Below, one piece after another: positions 1 to 6,699 of a stretch of DNA of 27,175 nucleotides. The DNA is from a virus. The notes under the pieces were generated by a model. The model saw only the letters and a program-made list of their open reading frames with translations. It did no database searches and had not been told where the DNA came from. Positions within the stretch are counted from its first letter, which is position 1. The number at the start of each line of letters is the position of its first letter. Location: IMG/VR virus record IMGVR_UViG_3300000350_000001, positions 1-27,175 of that record; one strand, given 5' to 3'. The position numbers and the translations under genes were made by a program.

Positions 1-1194
1 AAGCCGATCTTCGATAATTCTCTGGAACGTTTCGCCCGGACCAGTACGGTCCATAACCACGTAATCAATACCGTATTTTCTGTAAACCTGAGAAATGCGT
101 TCTGCGACGTGGTTTGCATTTCCCCGATCTGGGTTCTGGACGCCTGATCGTGCTAACAGATCGTCCGTCACTACCTCTTGGTGAATTTGAACACGACGGT
201 CGCCAATATGATTCCATATTGAAATTACTGTGTCGTCGTGGTCAATACCAATGTCGCAAGCAAGAACGTTATATCCGTTCTTATCCCACACGTTCTCTCT
301 TGCCATCGAACGCTCAATGGAATCTTCGCAGAAGAACGAGTAGGTATCATCAATAGGCTGGCACAGATACTCCTGTGCAAAGCCTTTCGGATCTTTGGAA
401 CGCTCCTCCTCAACTGCCTGTAGGTCAATATCCGGTCGAACCGGGTGAACCGTCTGTTCAAACAGCGATTTGTTAATATCTATGTCGTCGCCGTTGTAAA
501 ACGTCGGCTGTCGGATTGAAAGCGTACCAGACTCCCCTTTCGGGTCGCCGTCCTTGTGTGTACGCATGAAAAGATCGTTCGAAACCTTTGGCGTACTAAC
601 TTGGACCATTTTCCGGTTATTTCCAAGCATAACGAACGCTCGGAAAGCCCGCGAGACGGCTTCTTGGTCCTCATAAAAGGCCATCTCGTCTAACAGAACG
701 GCTTTCGCGGATTCATCACCACGAGAACTGTCCGGCGCACCGGAATAAGCCACAAATTTAGAGCCATTCCACAACTCGATCTTCCCTTTGTTATCAACAA
801 CAACTGGAATTTCGACTTTTGCGTGATTGATTAGCTTCCGAATATCGCTAATACGAGACTCTGCACCGTCCTGTTTCACTCCAACCACGGGGTAAACCGA
901 GTTGGGATTCATCATCGCGTCCAGCAAAAAAGCCAAACAGACGATAAATGAATAACCAATACGCCGACCCTTGTATAAATTCAGGGTTTTGGCGTCCGAA
1001 TAAAAATATGCGTCAAGAACTTTTTCCTGAATCGGCTTAAATAGAGTCAAATCCCGATATTGGCCGGTATCTATGTCTTGAATTTGAAAGAGGTCTTCTG
1101 CGATCTGTGTTGGGTTTCCGGCCCACCGTTTTGCAACGGATTCCGGGTCAAGACCCTCACTTTTCGCAAATTCTTCGACTATCTCCGTATTCAT
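1..1194 (-). CDS. terL: Terminase large subunit (TerL), 3' end outside window
   Basis: DNA-packaging motor ATPase and nuclease that pumps viral DNA into the prohead and cuts concatemers. Translating the minus strand from ATG at 1194 gives 398 residues with no stop before the window edge. Seen: a terminase-type Walker A, KGRRIGYS (about residues 75-82), in which R-rich residues replace the classical GxGKT; Walker B VLLDE (166-170); a coupling motif QVSTP (198-202); and the first acidic residue of the RNase H-like nuclease domain in LACDIGIDHDD (D314). This order is that of the TerL family. The C-terminal rest of the nuclease is beyond the left edge. The gene lies 30 nt downstream of the putative small subunit, apparently in one minus-strand operon. 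Family identity is secure. Confidence 0.93.
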   Translation of the reverse strand, partial: MNTEIVEEFAKSEGLDPESVAKRWAGNPTQIAEDLFQIQDIDTGQYRDLTLFKPIQEKVLDAYFYSDAKTLNLYKGRRIGYSFIVCLAFLLDAMMNPNSVYPVVGVKQDGAESRISDIRKLINHAKVEIPVVVDNKGKIELWNGSKFVAYSGAPDSSRGDESAKAVLLDEMAFYEDQEAVSRAFRAFVMLGNNRKMVQVSTPKVSNDLFMRTHKDGDPKGESGTLSIRQPTFYNGDDIDINKSLFEQTVHPVRPDIDLQAVEEERSKDPKGFAQEYLCQPIDDTYSFFCEDSIERSMARENVWDKNGYNVLACDIGIDHDDTVISIWNHIGDRRVQIHQEVVTDDLLARSGVQNPDRGNANHVAERISQVYRKYGIDYVVMDRTGPGETFQRIIEDRL

Positions 1195-1224
1195 AGACAA
1201 AATCGCTTACCAGCAAGAACGGGG

Positions 1225-1968
1225 CTATTCGTCAGCCTCAAACTCGTAGTTATCAGGCTCGTATTCCTTATCTGAGCCGCCTACAAGCTCGCTCATGGCC
1301 TCAGAAAGACCTTTGACACTATCTGAAACGTCGTCCAGATTTTCTTGTTTCATTCGCTCCTTCCGAGTCAGTCCTAAGTCTCTCTTGAGACTCATTACCA
1401 TACTTTTCAGGCGTCGGTGTTCTTCCGATAGAACGTTCGGAGCGTCTTCGTTCTCAACAAAGTTGCCTTCCGCGTCGAAAATGGGCTTCTCTCGTGTCTC
1501 GCCCTCAGTCAACATCCACTTGGAAGTTCGATACACACGAACCCGCTCAACGGCGAGCATTTTGAGATCGTCCCAAACGGACGGCTCGTTTACCGGGTCA
1601 ATATAGTAGGTTTCAGCCCACGATAAGACCTCGTTGTATAGCTCGATCTCGTCGTCTTCCAACTTTTCGAGCAGGTGTTCGTCTGTAGCGTACATTCCGT
1701 GTTTTAGATTTGCCAATTTATCGAGATTTTCGGGCATTGGCTTGCCCATAGTCTTGTGAACATGGCACCTGTGATAGTTCGAACTACCTTGTGCCGTCTT
1801 CCCGCACCACCGATCTGGACCGTCATAGTCCTCGGGTTGGTGGGGAATTTTGTGTAAACAGTAGCGTTCTTCGAATTCGTACCACTCTGAAGCAGGCGAT
1901 TCTTCGAATTCCGCTCTCAATTCTTCGATTTCTTCTTTCGTCTTACCAGCTACGTCTTTGAATCCCAT
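1225..1968 (-). CDS. Putative terminase small subunit (TerS)
   Basis: 247-residue acidic protein directly upstream of terL in the same operon, the usual place for the DNA-recognition subunit of the packaging complex. Seen: an N-terminal cysteine/histidine cluster (YCLHKIP, WCGKTAQGSSNYHRCHVHK, about residues 36-71) that could bind zinc, a LKHGMYA segment often seen near the start of small-terminase-like proteins, then a mostly helical region ending in a charged coiled-coil-like segment and an acidic tail. The start fits a TATA-like element about 24 nt upstream (minus-strand TTTTTATA), so the mRNA may be leaderless. The assignment rests on context plus the weak LKHGMYA and Cys/His signatures. 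A terminase-associated zinc protein is the alternative. Confidence 0.6.
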   Translation of the reverse strand: MGFKDVAGKTKEEIEELRAEFEESPASEWYEFEERYCLHKIPHQPEDYDGPDRWCGKTAQGSSNYHRCHVHKTMGKPMPENLDKLANLKHGMYATDEHLLEKLEDDEIELYNEVLSWAETYYIDPVNEPSVWDDLKMLAVERVRVYRTSKWMLTEGETREKPIFDAEGNFVENEDAPNVLSEEHRRLKSMVMSLKRDLGLTRKERMKQENLDDVSDSVKGLSEAMSELVGGSDKEYEPDNYEFEADE

Positions 1969-1984
1969 TTTTGATCTGTTGTTG

Positions 1985-1992
1985 TATAAAAA
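1985..1992 (-). promoter_or_regulatory. TATA box of the terminase operon
   Basis: Minus-strand TTTTTATA starts 24 nt upstream of the ATG at 1968. With the usual archaeal TATA-to-start distance, transcription would begin at or next to the start codon, giving a leaderless mRNA. Inferred from spacing and composition only. Confidence 0.5.
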
Positions 1993-2053
1993 GGTCTGTA
2001 ATCAGTGGTCTTTGAACAACAGCCGAAAACGGAACATAAAAAGACTGAAAAAT

Positions 2054-2116
2054 CGCCGTTCTCAGCCTGAAAGAAGGAAATTGTTAACAGTATAGTTGTT
2101 AACGGCGAGAACGGCG
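2054..2116. repeat. 10-bp inverted repeat enclosing a paired GTTAAC element (E1)
   Basis: CGCCGTTCTC (2054-2063) is exactly complementary to GAGAACGGCG (2107-2116). Inside lie two GTTAAC palindromes (2083-2088, 2098-2103) separated by AGTATAGTT. The right half matches repeats at 7473-7517 and 15931-15962 (TAACAGTATRnn...TTAACRGCRAGAASG). It may be a protein-binding site, part of an RNA leader or a replication signal; the sequence does not decide. Confidence 0.55.
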
Positions 2117-2127
2117 GTTCCTATATA

Positions 2128-2171
2128 CACCACTAATGGCTCTTTAAAAGATAGAAAATCCATTAATGGTG
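2128..2171. repeat. Imperfect 12-bp inverted repeat
   Basis: CACCACTAATGG (2128-2139) faces CCATTAATGGTG (2160-2171); 11 of 12 positions pair. It is one of several successive hairpins in the 1969-2443 region, which otherwise holds no convincing gene. Confidence 0.45.
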
Positions 2172-2184
2172 TCTTGTGAATGGT

Positions 2185-2203
2185 GGTTCCCGACCAAGGA
2201 ACC
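2185..2203. repeat. Hairpin GGTTCC/GGAACC
   Basis: A 6-bp perfect stem (2185-2190 with 2198-2203) with a 7-nt loop CGACCAA, directly before a copy of the conserved leader motif at 2204-2221. Confidence 0.4.
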
Positions 2204-2221
2204 GACCAAGAACATTCGACC
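2204..2221 (+). promoter_or_regulatory. Leader motif copy, GACCAAGAACATTCGACC
   Basis: An exact copy of the motif found just upstream of several start codons farther right. The next ATG here (2237) opens only a 21-codon frame ending at 2302, within a nested hairpin (GAGAG 2222-2226 with CTCTC 2246-2250; GTTC 2230-2233 with GAAC 2240-2243). This may be a short leader peptide or a relic of a leader that lost its gene. Confidence 0.5.
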
Positions 2222-2264
2222 GAGAGAAGGTTCTTAATGGAACTCCTCTCAACCTTATTACTAC

Positions 2265-2285
2265 ACAAGGGTATATATACCTTGT
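2265..2285. repeat. AT-centred hairpin ACAAGG/CCTTGT
   Basis: A 6-bp stem (2265-2270 with 2280-2285) around GTATATATA. It could be a terminator-like hairpin for one strand or an AT-rich operator. Confidence 0.35.
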
Positions 2286-2346
2286 CGGGGGTTTATAAGT
2301 GACCTCCCCAAAATAGTTCATGTCAATATTAATTATAAGCAAGTTC

Positions 2347-2383
2347 GTGTATAGAATGGGCCAAAATCTGCCAATCTATACAC
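2347..2383. repeat. Perfect 8-bp inverted repeat GTGTATAG/CTATACAC
   Basis: The arms at 2347-2354 and 2376-2383 enclose 21 nt. It lies about 60 nt beyond the 3' end of the HalOD1-like minus-strand gene, so it could act in termination, or as an operator for the plus strand. Confidence 0.4.
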
Positions 2384-2443
2384 AAACATGGATATATCTG
2401 TGGTCAGCTATTTCTCGTGCGCGGTCTGTGGTCAACGTCCGAT

Positions 2444-2725
2444 CTACTCCAATACTTGTAGTTCCATCTTGTCCCGGTAGAACACTGCTCGGTAGTTTTC
2501 TAACCGCAAGGTCATGGATATGAAGCCGTTCTCGATCACATCATTGCACAGTTGCTCCTCAGAGTCTTTTAGCACATCGTTTATTTTAGGCCCGAACACC
2601 TTATCCAGATCGTCAACCTCAACGTCCTCAAACTCTGAAAGTGCCCGGCCCAAAGCCTCACACGGTCGCGTCTCGTTCCAGTCGTGGTCGTAGGTTTTCG
2701 ACTTCACGACATTATATTCAGACAT
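2444..2725 (-). CDS. HalOD1-like output-domain protein
   Basis: 93-residue acidic protein whose pattern resembles the haloarchaeal HalOD1 domain: a TRPCEALGRALSEF helix, then a DLDKVFGPKINDVL segment, then a predicted beta-rich C-terminus (GFISMTLRLENYRAVFYRDK). HalOD1 domains usually stand alone or follow response-regulator receivers in haloarchaea, and their exact role is unclear. I prefer ATG 2725 to the TTG at 2731 because a TATA-like element (minus TTATTATAA, plus 2749-2757) lies about 32 nt upstream and would give a very short leader. The gene has no operon partner. Family call by eye, moderate confidence. Confidence 0.6.
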   Translation of the reverse strand: MSEYNVVKSKTYDHDWNETRPCEALGRALSEFEDVEVDDLDKVFGPKINDVLKDSEEQLCNDVIENGFISMTLRLENYRAVFYRDKMELQVLE

Positions 2726-2748
2726 AACCAAATGACATTACCTGATGC

Positions 2749-2757
2749 TTATAATAA
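2749..2757 (-). promoter_or_regulatory. TATA-like element of the HalOD1-like gene
   Basis: Minus-strand TTATTATAA lies about 32 nt upstream of ATG 2725, suiting a short-leader or leaderless archaeal transcript. Confidence 0.45.
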
Positions 2758-2842
2758 CCCTTTCGACTCGCCAAAATTTGAAAAATTTCTGAGACAGTTA
2801 CCTCCCAAAACGCAAACCTTAACGAATCCTCATGTCACAACC

Positions 2843-2877
2843 GGGGTACCCCGTAGGTGGGTCTTTGGGTACCCACC
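2843..2877. repeat. GGGGTACCCC palindrome plus 7-bp hairpin
   Basis: GGGGTACCCC (2843-2852) is self-complementary. It is followed by GGTGGGT (2856-2862) pairing with ACCCACC (2871-2877) across an 8-nt loop. It lies between the HalOD1-like gene's upstream region and the large structured region, and could be a terminator, an operator or the 5' end of the structured RNA. Confidence 0.45.
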
Positions 2878-3957
2878 AGATTCCATTTCAAGGCCCTTGA
2901 TAAGCCCATACTCGGCCTTTTGATTTTTACGACTGTGTTACTACGTTTTTAGGGGTAAAACGTCGTGTTGAGCTAACTGTGGCGACTGACAGGGTACGAC
3001 CCTTTTTTGCCGGTATTTATTCACTGACTTACGTATTTCAGTAGTTTGTACTAAAGTAGTAAAGTAGACTTGTGTTTGATGTAAGTTTGGTTGTGTTCGG
3101 GATCTCCGAGTTTACCGAGTTACGTAATAAAGTAGTGACGTGCTTAACACAAGTGCGCTTGTATATCCCTCACGCGGGTATAGCACCTAACCGACGTTCT
3201 CGGTTGTTTCCGACCCATAGGCCACACCCACACCAGAGGGTCACACAGGAGCCACACAAGGCCCATACAGCTACCATACAGGGGCCTACGTAGATCTAAC
3301 CCATACACCGCAGTTATCCCCTAATACGCCGGTTATATTTTCAAGGTTAAAGGTGTTGGAAAAAGCCGTAAAGTAACACCTACAACCCTCATACCCACCG
3401 TATAGCCATAGCTCACACACAGGTACCCCACACAAGGGCCATATACAGGGTTAGATATGGGTACCTTAGCCAGTTTACATAACAGTTTACTTTTGTTACT
3501 CAGGGCTTAGGAGGCTTGAGACAGCCAAGAACACCACTTTAGCACCCAAAAACTGAAATCGACAAGTATATATGTACCCCACTCATCTGGTAGAATGTTG
3601 AAGGCAGTCAGGCAGTGCGGTGCCTTCGAAGTAAGCCCCTGTCCGGATGGTTCCGAAGGTGAATTAACACCTTTGAGGGTTGTAACCTCAAATACCAAAC
3701 CCGCCGGGCGTTACTCCCTGATAGGCAGTTGTTGAGGTGGCCTAAGACCCATCGAACGGGTAAACCCGGAAAGCGGTTTTTCGGAACCCGGTGGCTCAGA
3801 AGGGAAAGAGGGAATACCTAACCCGTAATATTTGGGTCGTAGGACGGTCTTACGGCTCGAAATCCTGAAAGGGACTATTCGCTTAATGGTTCGATAGAAT
3901 ATAACGGTCGGAACCCGGCATTGCGGGGGTTAACGGTGTTAGGTGGGTAAAGCGAAT

Positions 3958-3977
3958 TCAAGCCCGAAAGGGCTTGA
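3958..3977 (+). other. GAAA-capped 8-bp hairpin inside the putative large RNA
   Basis: TCAAGCCC-GAAA-GGGCTTGA: a perfect 8-bp stem closed by a GNRA tetraloop. The minus strand would have a TTTC loop, so this favours a functional plus-strand RNA. Confidence 0.7.
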
Positions 3978-4307
3978 GGGACATCTCATACAGGCATACT
4001 TTCAGTCGGTTATGCAATGGTGTGTCAAAGTGCAAAGCGTGAAAGGATTCGGATCTTCTGAATCACAGTCTTACACAAGGTCCAAATACGGATATTTGGC
4101 CCTATGAGTAGGCCAACGGGGTACTGCTCGGATGACTTAAAACCGGTTTCTAATAACCGTGTTACTTCTTAACAAGCGGTAAGACAAAACTGTGAAGTGG
4201 AGCATTGAAGCCTGTGGTACTAATTTGCGGGGTATCAGGGTGAAAAATTTGGCTAACTCCCTGAAAAGGGCCAAAGCATTCGGAAAACCCCTTGTGTTCA
4301 GTAATGA

Positions 4308-4319
4308 GGGATACCCCGG
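4308..4319 (+). repeat. GGGATACCCCGG, copy 1
   Basis: Identical to 4612-4623. In this copy GATACCCC (4310-4317) can pair with GGGGTATC at 4229-4236 (8 bp). In the second copy the same letters form the mini-hairpin of the tRNA-like structure, so the two copies could compete for one partner. Confidence 0.5.
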
Positions 4320-4589
4320 CGAGTAGGTTTAAAGTAGTTAACAACTTCTTGAAAAGTGGTTCCAATGATTGCGTAAAATCCCCATAGGAACCCCAGTATT
4401 GAAGGCTTGAATGAAACAAACTGAAACCCGAACGGTGGGTATAGACATCGACGTTTACGGCCTAACTGGTAACAGCGAAAACACGGTTTCAACGAATACT
4501 GTGGACTTGAATAAGAGGTTTAGGATACCGACCCTAAGCCCATAACAACCCACAGGAAAACACAAGATCCGGGGGTAATAACTCGGATA

Positions 4590-4647
4590 GGATAGTCTTT
4601 AGTTGGTAAGCGGGATACCCCGGTAAGTTCGAACCTTACACTATTCT
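4590..4647 (+). ncRNA. tRNA-like structure TLS0 with reduced anticodon arm
   Basis: 7-bp acceptor GGATAGT (4590-4596) with ACTATTC (4640-4646; one G-U pair); 3-bp D-like stem CTT (4597-4599) with AAG (4608-4610) around TAGTTGGT, a D-loop-like sequence; mini-hairpin CGGG-ATAC-CCCG (4611-4622) where the anticodon arm would be; then a canonical T-arm, GTAAG-TTCGAAC-CTTAC (4623-4639). The T-loop fits TTCRANY. There is no 7-nt anticodon loop, so it cannot decode. No CCA is encoded, as is normal in haloarchaea. It ends the large structured region and lies 49 nt before ATG 4696. Probable substrate for tRNase Z and/or RNase P. Confidence 0.75.
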
Positions 4648-4677
4648 TTGCGGTGTGGTATAGGGCGGTAAATAAAC

Positions 4678-4695
4678 GACCAAGAACTAAGACCT
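4678..4695 (+). promoter_or_regulatory. Degenerate leader motif before the 336-aa gene
   Basis: GACCAAGAACTAAGACCT ends immediately before ATG 4696. It matches the first ten bases of the consensus GACCAAGAACATTCGACC and then diverges. Confidence 0.45.
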
Positions 4696-5706
4696 ATGCT
4701 AAGTTTTGACATAGACACAGACGACAGTACAAACACGGAAAACAATGCGGAAACCCGGAAAGAAGGTGTGGATTTCATAGAATACAACGGTGTTGAATAT
4801 GAAAATTTCATCGAATGCAGTGACGGCGAAAAGGTTCCAAAAATCGACGACCGAATGGAATCAGCGGAAAAATACCGGTTGGCTGTCGTCCTGAATTACA
4901 AATTAGGTCCGGAAATCGGAAATTCCGAATTCACATCGAAAGCCTACAAAAAGGGATCTGACGCATTTCCAAATGAGGCTATAGGCCAATTTGAAGGCAT
5001 GGAAAACCACGAGGACATTTCACTGGAAAAGGCATTCTCGAAAGGCCATTACTACTACAGAGAAATGGGTAATGGAAAAATCAAATCGGTGATGAAAGAC
5101 GCATTCCATGCTGAATGTGAAAAGCTCGGAGTTCCTAAGAATCTCGAAGTCTACAAGCGGAATTTCCCGGTTGCTCAAAACTGGATTACCGGCGATGATA
5201 TGGTAACAATTGAGGAAAACGACGAAAAACCGTGGGAAAACATTCAGATTCCACAGGAATGGGTGAATGAATACGGTGGATTGCCACAAGTTGTCATGGA
5301 TGAATCGGAATTGGAATCGGAACCCGAACCAGAAACCACGAATTCCGGTGCAAAACTGAATGTCCCTGACGAATTCGAAGACGAATACAAGAATACGACC
5401 AAAGACCGCGATAAAATGCGAATTCTGCTCAAATGCAACCCGGAATTCGCCAAGCTGGAAAAGAAAGACAAAGTGGAAATCTTCACCTCGGCACCATTCG
5501 AATTCGGTCAGTCGAATGTCTACGGTGTTCTGAAAGAATGGAATGAGGAAAAAGAGGAATCGGAATCCGAACCAGAACCCGAACCAGAACCGGAAACAAC
5601 CGAGAATGGCGATTCTGATACCGTCGAGATCGACGCTGGTGAATTGGCCGATCTCCGAATGAAGGCACAGAAATACGACGAGATTCAGGCGGCACTCAAC
5701 TTCTAA
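4696..5706 (+). CDS. Acidic protein of unknown function with EPEPE linkers
   Basis: 336 residues, first gene of the plus-strand array. Seen: a hydrophilic N-terminus, a central folded-looking region (about 60-200), an acidic linker with ESELESEPEPE (about 203-213), a compact segment (about 220-285), a second Glu-Pro-rich linker (about 287-303) and a C-terminal helical segment. Codons strongly favour GAA and AAT and many codons end in AATTC, like the following small genes. The ATG follows TLS0 by 49 nt and is preceded by a degenerate leader motif. I do not recognise a domain. Its position and size would suit an abundant nucleic-acid-binding or structural accessory protein, but that is a guess. 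Confidence 0.75.
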   Translation: MLSFDIDTDDSTNTENNAETRKEGVDFIEYNGVEYENFIECSDGEKVPKIDDRMESAEKYRLAVVLNYKLGPEIGNSEFTSKAYKKGSDAFPNEAIGQFEGMENHEDISLEKAFSKGHYYYREMGNGKIKSVMKDAFHAECEKLGVPKNLEVYKRNFPVAQNWITGDDMVTIEENDEKPWENIQIPQEWVNEYGGLPQVVMDESELESEPEPETTNSGAKLNVPDEFEDEYKNTTKDRDKMRILLKCNPEFAKLEKKDKVEIFTSAPFEFGQSNVYGVLKEWNEEKEESESEPEPEPEPETTENGDSDTVEIDAGELADLRMKAQKYDEIQAALNF

Positions 5707-5708
5707 AA

Positions 5709-5867
5709 ATGTACGGAAACAACGCTTACGGATTCAACAGCGAAACCGGCGAGGCGAAAAGCTCGGACATTCAAGCCGACCGAACAACCAGAGACGAACG
5801 AGATTCCGACGAGGAATGGAATCCTGACGAGGAAACATGGAAACAATTCATGGCGAGGACTCAATAG
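5709..5867 (+). CDS. Small acidic protein (52 aa)
   Basis: ATG two bases after the previous stop. Sequence MYGNNAYGFNSETGEAKSS..., then an Arg/Asp/Glu-rich middle and WNPDEETWKQFMART near the end. No cysteines or membrane segment. Tight spacing and shared codon use support co-expression with the 336-aa gene. Function unknown. Confidence 0.6.
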   Translation: MYGNNAYGFNSETGEAKSSDIQADRTTRDERDSDEEWNPDEETWKQFMARTQ

Positions 5868-5898
5868 CTGAATAGCTAACAACATTCCACACTCTTTC

Positions 5899-5937
5899 GA
5901 CTGAATGGGCGGCTCGCGGTTCGATTCCGCGACAGTC
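5899..5937 (+). ncRNA. Minimal tRNA-like element TLS1
   Basis: Acceptor-like stem GACTG (5899-5903) with CAGTC (5933-5937); linker AATGGGCGGCT; T-stem CGCGG (5915-5919) with CCGCG (5927-5931); T-loop TTCGATT. D and anticodon arms are absent, but the linker keeps GG that could contact the T-loop as in a tRNA elbow. It lies between genes ending at 5867 and starting at 5998. A second hairpin, ATTCCAA/TTGGAAT, follows at about 5952-5972. Confidence 0.75.
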
Positions 5938-5979
5938 AATTTGTATAGCTCAATTCCAATTAGATTTGGAATCCGAACC

Positions 5980-5997
5980 GACCAGAACATTCGACCA
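5980..5997 (+). promoter_or_regulatory. Conserved leader motif, one-base deletion
   Basis: GACCAGAACATTCGACCA ends directly before ATG 5998. It helps place that start, since the reading frame is open farther upstream. Confidence 0.6.
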
Positions 5998-6300
5998 ATG
6001 GAAAGACATTCCATAGACCCAAACGACGTAGTACAGGAAATCAAACACGAATTCAATAACAATCCGGGCCTCGGAGAATCCGGAATCCGCGAATCGGTTG
6101 TGGAATTCCAAAACACGGATCTCCATAATCACGGATACCAAATCAAAAACTGCCCTCATTGTGGATACGACCGGGCCAAAGTTACCCACGACTACAATCC
6201 GGTGTTTCCAACTCCATTCGAATACGAATGCATGAATCCGAATTGTGGATGGAAAGAAAACGAGGAATTCAGCGATGAATTTGAGGATAAATACTGCTGA
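5998..6300 (+). CDS. Zinc-ribbon protein (100 aa)
   Basis: N-terminal half is helical and charged (DPNDVVQEIKHEF). The C-terminal half is a zinc ribbon: CPHCGYDRAKV, about 26 residues, then CMNPNCGWKE, and an acidic tail. The frame is open upstream to 5905, but ATG 5998 follows the conserved leader motif and is the better start. Zinc ribbons of this size usually bind nucleic acid or polymerase partners; the specific role is unknown. Confidence 0.75.
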   Translation: MERHSIDPNDVVQEIKHEFNNNPGLGESGIRESVVEFQNTDLHNHGYQIKNCPHCGYDRAKVTHDYNPVFPTPFEYECMNPNCGWKENEEFSDEFEDKYC

Positions 6301-6377
6301 TGATTACAGAAATCGCCTTCTCAGTTGTTGCAATGCTGATTTCGCTTTGGTTGGCAAACAGAATGGCGGGATTATGA
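6300..6377 (+). CDS. Single-helix membrane peptide (25 aa)
   Basis: Starts in the stop of the zinc-ribbon gene (TGATG overlap). MITEIAFSVVAMLISLWLAN, then RMAGL: one hydrophobic helix spanning nearly the whole peptide with a positive end. It recurs as a type with the peptides at 10073 and 18770. Translation is inferred from the tight overlap and from the next gene starting directly after its stop. Confidence 0.5.
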   Translation: MITEIAFSVVAMLISLWLANRMAGL

Positions 6378-6497
6378 ATGGCGGGCTGTCATTATTGCTC
6401 TGGAACTGACGCCGATCTCCGGCCATTCCATAAAATGAACAACGGCTACGTAATGTACAAACTGAAATGCGGAAAATGCGGGAGATTACAACCATGA
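6378..6497 (+). CDS. Mini zinc ribbon (39 aa)
   Basis: ATG abuts the previous stop. MAGCHYCSG... then KLKCGKCGRLQP: two CxxC knuckles about 26 residues apart, a complete minimal zinc ribbon and nothing else. Possibly a nucleic-acid or protein-interaction module; function unknown. Confidence 0.65.
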   Translation: MAGCHYCSGTDADLRPFHKMNNGYVMYKLKCGKCGRLQP

Positions 6498-6598
6498 TTG
6501 ACGGAAACCGATACGGAAATGTGCTGGAATCGAGCGGCGAATACGAACTGGAATTCCTTTACGATGATAGGGATGTAACACTGGAACCCGAATTATGA
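6494..6598 (+). CDS. Small protein (34 aa)
   Basis: Overlaps its neighbours by 4 nt on both sides (ATGA). MIDGNRYGNVLESSGEYELEF then an acidic end. No cysteines. The double overlap is the main evidence that it is a gene. Confidence 0.55.
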   Translation: MIDGNRYGNVLESSGEYELEFLYDDRDVTLEPEL

Positions 6599-6699
6599 AA
6601 TGTTTGGATTGTGGTCATGATGAATTCGGACAATTCGCTGACCCAAACAATCCGAAAGTGGCACTGTCATACTGTAAAAAATGCGGCGAGGTTCAATAA
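6595..6699 (+). CDS. Mini zinc ribbon (34 aa)
   Basis: ATGA overlap with the preceding gene. MKCLDCGHDEFG... SYCKKCGEVQ: CxxC, about 20 residues, CxxC. A bare zinc ribbon like those at 6378 and 10664. Function unknown. Confidence 0.65.
   Translation: MKCLDCGHDEFGQFADPNNPKVALSYCKKCGEVQ

Larger units (their letters stand above)
2943..4647 (+). ncRNA. Putative large structured non-coding RNA ending in a tRNA-like structure
   Basis: About 1.7 kb without a credible reading frame on either strand (longest open frames under 90 codons, with unlikely composition), yet rich in local stems. Examples: ACGTTTT 2943-2949/2957-2963; AGGTACCC 3421-3428/3459-3466; AAGGTG 3656-3661/3668-3673; TGAGG 3674-3678/3686-3690; TCAAGCCC 3958-3965/3970-3977 closed by a GAAA tetraloop; CCAAATA 4082-4088/4093-4099 with loop CGGA; CGGTT 4144-4148/4155-4159; GGTTCC 4358-4363/4387-4392; GGTTTAGG 4517-4524/4533-4540 (one U-G pair) inside CTGTGG 4499-4504/4550-4555. 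The GNRA loop and the wobble pairs make sense only as plus-strand RNA. The 5' end is not determined, and the true RNA may begin nearer 3040-3500. The 3' end is probably the tRNA-like structure at 4590-4646. I recognise no rRNA, RNase P RNA, or group I or II intron core. Large ornate phage RNAs such as GOLLD or ROOL are the nearest known concept, but no homology is claimed. Confidence 0.6.

Noticed and set aside
2389-2481. Plus-strand 30-codon frame with CxxC (MDISVVSYFSCAVCGQ)
   Set aside because: Only one CxxC pair, it overlaps the HalOD1-like gene antisense, and there is no leader or overlap evidence.
3184-3945. Long-range 8-bp pairing CACCTAAC/GTTAGGTG
   Set aside because: Perfect 8-bp complements at this distance are expected by chance many times in 1.7 kb.
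3072-4492. Several open frames of 60-85 codons inside the 2.9-4.7 kb region
   Set aside because: They lie on both strands, overlap stems, use unlikely composition (Phe/Leu/Ser or Cys/Trp-rich) and lack leaders or overlaps like those of the real genes.
3480-4690. Group I or group II intron, or rRNA fragment
   Set aside because: I could not find a P3/P7-type core, a domain V hairpin with the AGC/bulge pattern, flanking split exons or recognisable rRNA blocks; fragments such as ATAACGGTC are too short to count.
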